DNA from: Flavobacterium tagetis
GTDB taxonomy: Bacteria > Bacteroidota > Bacteroidia > Flavobacteriales > Flavobacteriaceae
Length of the DNA: 64,000 nt
Direction of reading: 5' to 3'
Assembly (NCBI RefSeq): GCF_016735615.1
Contig: NZ_JAERSF010000004.1
Location: 248,001 to 312,000 of the forward strand
Made by a program: the position numbers and the translations under genes. Under the pieces are notes generated by a model. That model saw nothing but the letters and a program-made list of their open reading frames with translations, was not told where the DNA came from and made no database searches. Shown here in pieces: positions 34,627-42,523 of this stretch (position 1 is its first letter; each line of letters opens with the position of its first letter).

Positions 34627-35487
34627 TTACAATGTCGTTGCTTTTGGTTTTGTTGCGCCTGGCTTTTTTATCAGTTTTGCTTCTTCGCTAAAGCGTGTAA
34701 GTTCTATTTTTGGATCACCATATAATGAAATTTCAGACTTGTCTCCAGCTGCAATTGCGACATTGTTTTCTGCTAAAATAGTAGCAACGGAAGAACCTTC
34801 AGCTGTAACATTTGCATCTTTCAAGGTAAATTTTGTTCCCGTAAAAACAGAATTATTATCTAATCTAATAGTTGCTTTTTCGGCAATTCCTTCGATTGCT
34901 GCAGTGGCTTTTTGATACAAATCGCATTTAAATTTTATTGCAGAAACCAATGTTTTAACTCCAGCATATTTACTCAATTGCAAACTTCCGTCCTCTGCTT
35001 TTAAGTTTAATTCTGTTTTAGACTTATCATCAGCAATTAAAGTAAATTTCTTCGAGTTCACATTCAAATACAATTTAGAAAAGTCCATGCAATTCATTGT
35101 AATGTCGTCTAATTGTAGCTCTTGAATAGCATAAACTATCGCTTCATTTTTAGTGATTACTTTATTCAATGATTTAGTATAAGTAACCTTAACCGATAGT
35201 TTCTTAAAAATAGTAGATTCCTTATTAGTATATAAACGAAGTGTTTTTTCTCTTAAATCCATACCTACAATATCGTGCAGGTTATCATCGGCTTCAATTT
35301 TAATTTCGTTTTTTTCTCCTTGTTCCAAATAAACTTCCAGATTATCATCGACTTCAAGAGCATCAAAACTTCCAACTTCTTTTATCGAGGTAGTTACAAT
35401 TTTAGAGCCTTTAATTTTTTCTCTTTTTTGAGCGAAGGTCAGAGTCGTAACAAATAATAATAGGAGTAAGGCGGTACTTTTTTTCAT
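34627..35487 (-). CDS. GIN-domain (DUF2807) secreted protein
   Basis: The protein has a signal peptide (MKKSTALLLLLFVTTLTFAQ) and a DUF2807 (putative autotransporter adhesin head GIN) domain, a right-handed beta-solenoid: FDALEVDDNLEVYLEQGEKNEIKIEADDNL at the start, then repeating short strands. I take the ATG at 35487 (286 residues) rather than an upstream one at 35526, as it begins the signal peptide. It follows a second GIN gene 83 bases upstream on the minus strand. The function is unknown; surface or periplasmic binding is likely. Confidence 0.85.
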   Translation of the reverse strand: MKKSTALLLLLFVTTLTFAQKREKIKGSKIVTTSIKEVGSFDALEVDDNLEVYLEQGEKNEIKIEADDNLHDIVGMDLREKTLRLYTNKESTIFKKLSVKVTYTKSLNKVITKNEAIVYAIQELQLDDITMNCMDFSKLYLNVNSKKFTLIADDKSKTELNLKAEDGSLQLSKYAGVKTLVSAIKFKCDLYQKATAAIEGIAEKATIRLDNNSVFTGTKFTLKDANVTAEGSSVATILAENNVAIAAGDKSEISLYGDPKIELTRFSEEAKLIKKPGATKPKATTL

Positions 35488-35570
35488 TAATTCTAGATTT
35501 GATTTTGACAAATATAAAAAAATCATCCACTTTTGGTGAATGATTTCGTTTATATTTAACAGTTACATAT

Positions 35571-36305
35571 TTAGCTTTTACTTACACTTCCTCCAGATGT
35601 TGCAGATTTTTCAATTGTTTTTGGAGTACCGCTATAATTGATGTTTCCGCCGCTAGAAGCATCTGCTTTCAAACTTAAGATTGGGCGTACAGAAACTGTT
35701 CCTCCGCTAGATGCATCTGCATGAACATCATTGGCCATTAATTTTTCGGCATCAATACTTCCTCCGCTTGAAACCGAAGTCGTAAGGCTTAAAGCTTTTC
35801 CTTCAATATCTATAGAACTTCCGCTTCCGGCATCTATTGCAATTCTATCCGATTCGATTTTAACATCCATCGATGCTGCGCTCGAAGCTTCTAAAGTAAT
35901 ATCTTCACCCTGAACAAGTCCGTCAGTTTCAACACTTGAAGCACTAGAGGCTTCTATTTTATGAACAACAGGCATTTTTACCGTTACTTTTTTTGATGTA
36001 ATGTTTCGGAAAGAGCTGTATTTGCATTCAATAATAAGAGTTCCGTTTTCTACTTTAGTAACAATTTCTTTTTGAAGATTGTCATCTGCTTCAACTGTAA
36101 TTTCTGTAGCATCAGACTGTACAATAACCACATCGATGGCGTTGCTTACAGAGATGTTTTTAAACTCTCCTTGAACAGTTCTTTTTTCTGTTGTAACATT
36201 CCCGCTTCCTTCAATTGCATTCATGTTAAAATTACATGAAGCAAACAATAGAGCTGTAACAGTTGCAATTATAAATTTCGTAATATGGATGATTATTTTT
36301 ATCAT
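35571..36305 (-). CDS. GIN-domain (DUF2807) lipoprotein
   Basis: The 244-residue protein has a lipoprotein signal (TALLFASCNFN), so Cys24 should be acylated. The GIN domain begins KNISVSNAIDVVIVQSDATEITVEADDNL. The solenoid turns carry regular SSG/SSA repeats (ASSASSVETDG, ASSAASMDVK, ASSGGTVSVR, ASSGGNINYSG) spaced about 20 residues apart, typical of the parallel beta-fold. It lies 3 bases behind the PspC gene, so in one operon with PadR and PspC. Confidence 0.88.
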   Translation of the reverse strand: MIKIIIHITKFIIATVTALLFASCNFNMNAIEGSGNVTTEKRTVQGEFKNISVSNAIDVVIVQSDATEITVEADDNLQKEIVTKVENGTLIIECKYSSFRNITSKKVTVKMPVVHKIEASSASSVETDGLVQGEDITLEASSAASMDVKIESDRIAIDAGSGSSIDIEGKALSLTTSVSSGGSIDAEKLMANDVHADASSGGTVSVRPILSLKADASSGGNINYSGTPKTIEKSATSGGSVSKS

Positions 36306-36308
36306 GGT

Positions 36309-38072
36309 TTAGTTAGTTTTGATTATCACTCCGTTTTTATCTGTAGTTAGTCTTCCTTTAGTTTTCTTTCCGTTTAAAACTTCTTTTCCATTAATTTTAA
36401 CTGAAACTTCTCTTACAGTGTCAGCAGCATCAATTTTAGCTTCATTAATGGCTTCATTCACTTCTTCATTTATATTCTCGTAGTCAGTATCATCGTTGTT
36501 ATTGTCCTCATCAGCAGGACAGTTTAAACATTTTACTTTAGACCCGATAACTTTGTAATTGTAATCTCCTTTGTAATTTAATTCGAAGAAATTGTCATCT
36601 GAGTTATAGTAATCTCTAACAGAAGAGTCTGGTTTAACTAATTGCCCTTCTGGTAAGTAAAGATAGATATCAACTTCTTGTCCTCTGAATTTATTTTTTA
36701 CATCTGTCAGAAAATAATTATCCAAAATTAAATGATTTCCGCTAATTTGAAACTTATAATTAATTTTTTCTGCTCTTTTTTTAGCGTTTGTAAAAGAGTT
36801 TCCTCTTGCGCTTTTTTCGATCTGAACAAATGGAGCCGATTCGTCTGTGTGTAATACATGTAAACGTACATCATTAGAATAAATCAATTCATTGTTTGCA
36901 GAATCTTGTACAAATTCGAACTCTCTATAGTGGTTTAAGCTTTTTGTATAATAATCATTGTACTTAAACTTAATATATAAAGTATCAACAGGTTTGATTG
37001 CCAGAACTTTTTTCTCCACTACTTTATTATCGTATGAAATTTCAGTTGCCTGTTTGATTCCAATACTAGTAAGAATTGCGATAGAAATAATCCAAAGAGC
37101 TAAAAGCGTATATTTTGTAATATTTCCGATTGATTTTAAGTTTGGAGATAACAGTTTAAATCCTAAAAGAGTTAAGAAGAAAAACGGAATTCCAACAGCA
37201 AAGAACATTAACAATCCAAATGACCAAAGAGGATATTCTGTAAAGTTTCCGGCTTCAACAAAATTCTGCCAAGGGAAATCGATAAAAATATTAGTTCCTA
37301 AAGTAAATACGCCAATCAATAACATGATTAAAGTAGAGATCCCTGATATAATTAAAATTACTCCTAAAAATTTAGCAAAGATTTTAAAAACCGTCATGAC
37401 AAAGTCTCCAAATGAACTACTTATTCTCCCAGCTCCCGACTTTACCTGGTTTCCCATTTTGTCATAATCTGCATTTTTGAATTTTTCAGAAAGAGAATCA
37501 ATTTCTTCGCGAACTTTTTTTTCGATGTTTGAAATTGTTACTGGTTCTCCAGTCATTTCCAATTTTTCTGAAGTTGTAACCGCTTCAGGAGTTACAATCC
37601 AAAGAACGAAGTAAGCTAAAATTCCAGTTCCAAAACCTGCGAAAACGAAGATTAAGAATACGATTTTAATCCAAACTGCATCAATTCCAAAGTAATGTCC
37701 TAAACCTGTAGCCACACCTCCAATCATACCATTTTCTTTGTCACGATATAATTTTTTGTGTTTTCTTGCAGTATAATTATTGAAAGATTGATTTGCGTTT
37801 TCTTCGTCTTCAATTCGGTAGTCTTCAGGTTGTCCCATTACCGCAATCACTTCGTCAACATCTTTCAGTCCAACAACATGTTTTTCGCTTTTTTGTTTTT
37901 CTGTCAACAATTCAGAAACACGCATTTCGATGTCTTTAATGATTTCATCCTGACCAGATGAGTTGTTAAGTGATCGTTTTATAGCGTCAAAGTAGCGTGT
38001 CAATTTTAAGTATGCATCTTCATCGATGTGAAAAAACATCCCGCCTAAGTTAATATTTACTGTTTTGTTCAT
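36309..38072 (-). CDS. PspC-domain envelope-stress protein
   Basis: The 587-residue protein has a cytosolic N-terminal region (1-100), a PspC domain at about 107-163 (LYRDKENGMIGGVATGLGHYFGIDAVWIKIVF), more membrane helices, and a large C-terminal periplasmic or cytosolic beta-rich region. A CLNCPADEDNNNDD stretch is acidic near the end. PspC is the membrane partner in phage-shock systems. The PspC-GIN arrangement without PspA is the Bacteroidota form. It is 3 bases after padR, so regulator and target are co-transcribed. Confidence 0.88.
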   Translation of the reverse strand: MNKTVNINLGGMFFHIDEDAYLKLTRYFDAIKRSLNNSSGQDEIIKDIEMRVSELLTEKQKSEKHVVGLKDVDEVIAVMGQPEDYRIEDEENANQSFNNYTARKHKKLYRDKENGMIGGVATGLGHYFGIDAVWIKIVFLIFVFAGFGTGILAYFVLWIVTPEAVTTSEKLEMTGEPVTISNIEKKVREEIDSLSEKFKNADYDKMGNQVKSGAGRISSSFGDFVMTVFKIFAKFLGVILIISGISTLIMLLIGVFTLGTNIFIDFPWQNFVEAGNFTEYPLWSFGLLMFFAVGIPFFFLTLLGFKLLSPNLKSIGNITKYTLLALWIISIAILTSIGIKQATEISYDNKVVEKKVLAIKPVDTLYIKFKYNDYYTKSLNHYREFEFVQDSANNELIYSNDVRLHVLHTDESAPFVQIEKSARGNSFTNAKKRAEKINYKFQISGNHLILDNYFLTDVKNKFRGQEVDIYLYLPEGQLVKPDSSVRDYYNSDDNFFELNYKGDYNYKVIGSKVKCLNCPADEDNNNDDTDYENINEEVNEAINEAKIDAADTVREVSVKINGKEVLNGKKTKGRLTTDKNGVIIKTN

Positions 38073-38075
38073 GAC

Positions 38076-38408
38076 TTATTGATTTTGATTGGTGATTAGA
38101 TTTACGGCGTCGGATAATTCTGTCCAAGTACCGCTAAGTTCGTTTAAAAATGTTTGTCCTATTTCGGTTAATCCATAATATTTTCGTGGTGGCCCAGAGG
38201 TCGATTCTTCCCAGCGATAATTTAGTAAACCGTCATTTTTCAATCTAGTTAACAACGGGTAAACGGTTCCTTCTACAACTAGTAATTTTGCGTTTTTTAA
38301 AGTGTCTAATATCTCAGATGTATATGCGTCTTTTTCTTTTAGAACTGATAAGATGCAAAACTCAAGAACACCTTTGCGCATCTGTGCTTTTGTGTTTTCA
38401 ATGTTCAT
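38076..38408 (-). CDS. PadR-family transcriptional regulator
   Basis: The 110-residue winged-helix protein has the PadR pattern: KGVLEFCILSVLKEKDAYTSEIL, then the recognition helix and wing GTVYPLLTRLKNDGLLNYRWEE with PRKYYGLTEIG. It heads the PadR-PspC-GIN-GIN operon and most likely represses it. The array of TTTGATTGA repeats directly upstream is a candidate operator. PadR proteins bind small hydrophobic ligands or respond to envelope stress. Confidence 0.92.
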   Translation of the reverse strand: MNIENTKAQMRKGVLEFCILSVLKEKDAYTSEILDTLKNAKLLVVEGTVYPLLTRLKNDGLLNYRWEESTSGPPRKYYGLTEIGQTFLNELSGTWTELSDAVNLITNQNQ

Positions 38409-38426
38409 AATTTCATTTTGTTTTTT

Positions 38427-38503
38427 TTTGATTGAACAATTCGTTTTTTGATTGATGATGATTTGATTGATGATTGATTTCGAAACTTATATGATTTGAT
38501 TGA
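38427..38503. repeat. TTTGATTGA repeat array upstream of padR
   Basis: TTTGATTGA starts at 38427, 38447, 38462 and 38495, and three of the copies continue as TGATG. Spacings are 20, 15 and 33 bases. The array lies in the 125-base gap between the DUF4870 gene and padR. It may be a regulator-binding array or a slippage-prone microsatellite. Confidence 0.6.
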
Positions 38504-38533
38504 TGTTTCGACTATAACTTTTAATTTTTAATG

Positions 38534-39013
38534 TTACTTTATAAAAGGAATCGTAATTGGATATTTGTATAATTCTCCGTTTGAAGCTTTTATAGAAGCA
38601 TAGATTACTAAAAAGAATTCAACAAATTTTAATAATCCGAAAAGTATAACAGCTGTTATGCCTACACTTAACATTCCGATGTTTGCCTGAAAGTTAAAGT
38701 TTCTGATTACAAAATCGTCGTCATTAAAAACGGCTTCTAATGGAAGATTTTGCAAGAAAACGGTAACGAAAATCGGGATCGCAATAAGCGCTAAGATCAA
38801 AGAATAAAGCAAAATGCTTAATTGAAAGTTCAAAGCCTGTTTTCCGTGATGATCTGCAAATTCAGACTTGTCTTTATAATTTGTCCAAATGATTAACGGA
38901 AAAATATAGTTCCCAAACGGAATTATATATTGACTTAAAGTACTCAAATGAGTAAATGCTGCTGTATTCTTTTCTGATGTTTTTTCCATGATGAGTGGTG
39001 TTGTTGTTTCCAT
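38534..39013 (-). CDS. DUF4870 membrane protein
   Basis: The 159-residue protein has about four membrane helices and the DUF4870 signature: AAFTHLSTLSQYIIPFGNYIFPLIIWTNYKDKSEFADHHGKQALNFQLS-like order with the FADHHGKQALNFQ block. The function of the family is unknown. It lies upstream of padR in the same direction. An alternative start at the second Met (residue 9) is possible. Confidence 0.85.
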   Translation of the reverse strand: METTTPLIMEKTSEKNTAAFTHLSTLSQYIIPFGNYIFPLIIWTNYKDKSEFADHHGKQALNFQLSILLYSLILALIAIPIFVTVFLQNLPLEAVFNDDDFVIRNFNFQANIGMLSVGITAVILFGLLKFVEFFLVIYASIKASNGELYKYPITIPFIK

Positions 39014-39243
39014 GATTAAAAGTATATAGTAATTTCTTATGCAAATATATATCTAAAAAACAGTATCTTGTTTTGCATAGTACTAATTATTAACAAAAAT
39101 TTAACAAATTTAAAACTATGAAATTGCCTTTAATTTTCTGAAAATCATTCAAAACCCTTGTATTTGCTGACTTCTTTTTGATATATCAATAATTTATTGT
39201 GCATGCATAGTTTTTTTGTATTTTTACATAAAAAAATATTCCT

Positions 39244-39696
39244 ATGGCACTTTCGGTATCAAAACTTAATAAATTCGTCTTATTCAAATTGCCTTCTGCA
39301 TACTTTTGCGGAGTACGTGTAAAAGATATAAATGATAGCAGCTGTACAGTTACGGTAAAACATAGATGGATTAATCAAAATCCGTTTAACTCAATGTATT
39401 TTGCTGTTCAGGCAATGGCTGCAGAGTTAACAACAGGGGCTTTGGTAATTTCTCAGATCCAGCAAAGTGGTAAAAAGATTTCGATGTTAGTAGCCAACAA
39501 CAAAGGTAATTTCACAAAAAAAGCAACTGGAAGAATCACTTTTGTTTGCAATGACGGACATTTAATTGCTGACGCCATCAAAAAGACAATAGAAACAGGA
39601 GAAGGGCAGACGTTCTGGATGAAATCTATAGGAACCAACGAAGAAGGTGTTCAAGTTTCAGAAATGGATTTTGAATGGAGCATTCGAGTGAAATAA
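39244..39696 (+). CDS. DUF4442 hotdog-fold protein
   Basis: The 150-residue protein resembles DUF4442, a hotdog-fold (acyl-CoA thioesterase-like) family: FKLPSAYFCGVRVKDI, VTVKHRWINQNPFNSMYFAVQAMAAELTTGALV, and a C-terminal strand EMDFEWSIRVK. No thioesterase active-site residues are certain. A small terminator follows at 39733-39764. It stands alone between DUF4870 and the copper cluster. Confidence 0.8.
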   Translation: MALSVSKLNKFVLFKLPSAYFCGVRVKDINDSSCTVTVKHRWINQNPFNSMYFAVQAMAAELTTGALVISQIQQSGKKISMLVANNKGNFTKKATGRITFVCNDGHLIADAIKKTIETGEGQTFWMKSIGTNEEGVQVSEMDFEWSIRVK

Positions 39697-39732
39697 AATT
39701 TTTAGGAACTTGATAAAGTTTCGCATTAATAT

Positions 39733-39764
39733 AAAAAAGACCTCAATTATTTGAGGTCTTTTTT
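39733..39764 (+). terminator. Terminator behind DUF4442 gene
   Basis: A 14-bp stem, AAAAAAGACCTCAA (39733-39746) with 39751-39764, has a 4-base loop and a T run. Confidence 0.85.
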
Positions 39765-39782
39765 GTTGAAATCAAGTTTCAT

Positions 39783-39941
39783 TTATTTTTTAACGCAGCA
39801 AGATTTTTTATCTTTTTTGTCTGCTGTTTTTTTACAGCAAGATTCTTTTTTGGCTTTGTCTTTTGTTGCGGGTTTTGTGTCCTGAGCCATTACGCCAATT
39901 GAAAAGAAAGCAACTGTTACAACTGTGATTACTTTTGTCAT
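39783..39941 (-). CDS. Small secreted CC-motif peptide, 52 residues, near copper genes
   Basis: Read on the minus strand, ATG at 39941 opens a 52-codon frame with a stop at 39783-39785. It has a signal peptide (MTKVITVVTVAFFSIGVMAQ), then a Lys-rich mature part of 32 residues with two CC pairs: KKESCCKKTADKKDKKSCCV. Two vicinal cysteine pairs in a mature peptide of 32 residues suggest metal binding. It follows the multicopper oxidase gene by 137 bases on the same strand. It is too short for most gene finders. The function is inferred only from composition and position. Confidence 0.75.
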   Translation of the reverse strand: MTKVITVVTVAFFSIGVMAQDTKPATKDKAKKESCCKKTADKKDKKSCCVKK

Positions 39942-40078
39942 TTTGATTAAATGTTTTTTAGGGTTAGAGATTATAATTGGTAGACCAAATATAAATTGAA
40001 TTCTTATAGTTGATTCTTACAAATTGTTAATGTTTTTGTAAAATCTGTTAATGAGTTGTAAAGCCTTCACCGTTGTAT

Positions 40079-42319
40079 TTAATAGTTAAGATTAACCCCA
40101 AATCCAATTCCCATATCGCTATCATAATGTGTTGTAATTCCTATGTTTCGGGTTACAATGTATTTTAGTCCAGCCATATATTCTTTATCGGTATTCCACA
40201 TTAGATTCATACGAAGACGTTTTGAAAGAGGAATGTCTTTTCGTTCAAACTGAAGTCGGACATTTCCATCTGTATATACCTCGACTTGCGCTTTTATGAG
40301 CATTGGCAAATTATATTCAAGACCAGCGCTAAAAACCGAACGATTATCTTTGGTATTTTTCTGTCCGAAAAGATTTTGTTCCTGTTCATCCATTCCCATT
40401 TTTCGGTAACGCCAGTCGAAGCCAATAAAAGGCATTAACCATTGATTTTTCCCAATGTAACGTCCGATATGTGTTTCGGTTTCGTAACCATGTTTATCGT
40501 TATAACCCAATCTCCATTCAGTTCCAATGCTCCAACGTGTGTTGCTGAACATTGCTTCACCATCATTTCCGTTGGTTGCAAAATCATTTTCAGCCATAAA
40601 ATGAAACATACGATCGTCCATTTTCAGCATTTTAAAAGCCATTTCAGGATGATGCATCAACGGATTTGGCGCTGAATTTTCATAACTAAAAATCCTTCCC
40701 ATTCCAGCCATCATGTGATATAAAATATGACAGTGAAAGAACCAGTCGCCATCAGCATTGGCCTGAAACTCGATCGTATCGGTTTCCATTGGCATAATGT
40801 CAATTACGTTTTTTAGCGGAGAATAATCGCCATGTTCGTTCAAGATTCTAAAATCATGACCATGTAAATGCATCGGGTGTCGCATCATCGAACCATTGTA
40901 TAAAACGATACGAACGTTTTCTCCTTTTTTAATTAAAATTTTATCGGTTTCAGAAACCACTTTATTATCTAAACTCCACACATAACGATTCATATTTCCA
41001 GATAAAGTGAAACGCAATTCTTTTACAGGTGCATCTTTTGGAAGATTTGTTTTAAAAGGAGATTTCAGCATTCCGTAATTCAAAGTCACAATTTCAGAAG
41101 TTTCAGTGCTGTCACTTTCCATTTTCATGCCTTTCATATTATGATTCGAATGATCCATTTTTGGTTTTGCATTTTCATCTTCACCCGAAATTTCAGGATA
41201 CATTACAGCATTCATATCCATTTTGTTCAAAGACATATTCATGCCCATGTCGTTCATGTCGCCGTTCATTTTCATCATGTCGTTCATCATTTTCATCCCT
41301 TCAAAATATTTTAATTTCGAAAGTTGATGAACAGGCTGTTTTTCTCCACTTCCTAAAAACAAAGATGCAGATCCCGTTCTATCTTCGGCTGTAGCCAAAA
41401 AGGCAAAAGATTTATTATTTTCTGGAATTGTAACCACAACATCATAAGTTTCAGAAACCGCAATAATTAAACGATCGACTTCTACTGGTTCAACATCGTT
41501 TCCATCACTTGCTACAACGGTGATTTTTCCTCCACCATAAGCCAGCCAAAAGTAACTGGAAGCACCTCCATTGGCAATTCGTAAGCGGACTTTTGAACCT
41601 GGTTTAAGATCTGAAAACTGCTGTTCATTTTTTCCGTTAATTAGAAACTTTTCGTAATAAACATCGCTGACATCCATGGCGTTCATTCGTTTCCATTCGT
41701 TGGTCACTTTGGTCGAAAAATGCCCTTGTTTGATAGCTTCGGAATAACTTTGAGTCGTTCCTTTTTTAATCGCAAACCAGTCATTGGCATTGTGCAGCAT
41801 TCGCTGAATATTCTCTGGTTTCAAATCTGACCATTCGCTTAAAATAACTGGAATCGTCGGCAAATCGTCAATTCCCTTTCTAATTGTTGAATCGTCTTTT
41901 TTCTTATTGATGATAAAAAGTCCGTACAAACCAATTTGTTCCTGCAAACCAGAATGACTATGATACCAATACGTTCCATTCTGAATAATTGGAAACGTAT
42001 ATTTATGTGTTGTTCCAGGTTCAATTGGCATTTGCGTAAGATATGGAACTCCGTCTTCTTTATTAGGCAGAAACAATCCGTGCCAGTGCATCGAAGTAGT
42101 TTCCTTTTTCAATTCGTTATGTACATAAATTTCTGCAATATCGCCTTCGGTAAAAGTCAGCGTCGGCATCGGAATTTGTCCGTTCACAGCAATGGCTCGT
42201 TTTTCTTTACCCGAAAAATTGACAATCGTATCGTGAACATGTAAATCGTAACGTACGTATTTCTGCGCCTTTAACTGAAAAGCAATTAAAAATAAAAAAA
42301 GAATATATTTGATTTTCAT
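40079..42319 (-). CDS. Multicopper oxidase (CopA-like) with C-terminal outer-membrane-barrel-like domain
   Basis: The 746-residue protein has a signal peptide (1-18), three cupredoxin domains and all four copper-ligand blocks: HWHG at 78-81, HSH at 120-122, HPMHLHGH at 481-488, and HCHILYH at 529-535, with Cys530 as type-1 ligand. A Met/His-rich insertion (about 342-402, MMNDMMKMNGDMNDMG) can bind extra copper. Residues 592-746 are an unusual extension of alternating beta strands ending in an aromatic residue (VNLNY). It resembles the CopB outer-membrane barrel. The enzyme likely oxidises Cu(I) in the periplasm. It lies downstream of the Cu-ATPase. Confidence 0.9.
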   Translation of the reverse strand: MKIKYILFLFLIAFQLKAQKYVRYDLHVHDTIVNFSGKEKRAIAVNGQIPMPTLTFTEGDIAEIYVHNELKKETTSMHWHGLFLPNKEDGVPYLTQMPIEPGTTHKYTFPIIQNGTYWYHSHSGLQEQIGLYGLFIINKKKDDSTIRKGIDDLPTIPVILSEWSDLKPENIQRMLHNANDWFAIKKGTTQSYSEAIKQGHFSTKVTNEWKRMNAMDVSDVYYEKFLINGKNEQQFSDLKPGSKVRLRIANGGASSYFWLAYGGGKITVVASDGNDVEPVEVDRLIIAVSETYDVVVTIPENNKSFAFLATAEDRTGSASLFLGSGEKQPVHQLSKLKYFEGMKMMNDMMKMNGDMNDMGMNMSLNKMDMNAVMYPEISGEDENAKPKMDHSNHNMKGMKMESDSTETSEIVTLNYGMLKSPFKTNLPKDAPVKELRFTLSGNMNRYVWSLDNKVVSETDKILIKKGENVRIVLYNGSMMRHPMHLHGHDFRILNEHGDYSPLKNVIDIMPMETDTIEFQANADGDWFFHCHILYHMMAGMGRIFSYENSAPNPLMHHPEMAFKMLKMDDRMFHFMAENDFATNGNDGEAMFSNTRWSIGTEWRLGYNDKHGYETETHIGRYIGKNQWLMPFIGFDWRYRKMGMDEQEQNLFGQKNTKDNRSVFSAGLEYNLPMLIKAQVEVYTDGNVRLQFERKDIPLSKRLRMNLMWNTDKEYMAGLKYIVTRNIGITTHYDSDMGIGFGVNLNY

Positions 42320-42366
42320 GATAGATTATAATTTTAAGTCTTTATTTTAAATTGAACACAATTTAA

Positions 42367-42508
42367 TTTTAACACATAGAAACATAGTTATTTGAAGATT
42401 AAGAAAGGCGTTTCACTTATTTAAACACACATAGTTACTATGTGTGGAAACTTGTTTCTTCTCTTATCTTTTTTTAGACACAAAAATCTATGTTTCTATG
42501 TGTTAAAA
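42367..42508. repeat. Nested inverted repeats, ACACATAG word
   Basis: The outer arms (42367-42387 and 42488-42508) are 21-bp perfect complements with core AACACATAGAAACATAG. Inside, CACACATAGT (42426-42435) pairs with ACTATGTGTG (42437-42446). It fills the space between the Cu-ATPase and multicopper oxidase genes. Confidence 0.85.
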
Positions 42509-42523
42509 TAATTACGTTCCAAC

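Noticed and set aside
36958..37467. 169-residue plus-strand ORF opposite the PspC gene
   Set aside because: Long antisense frame without start context, inside a well-supported gene.
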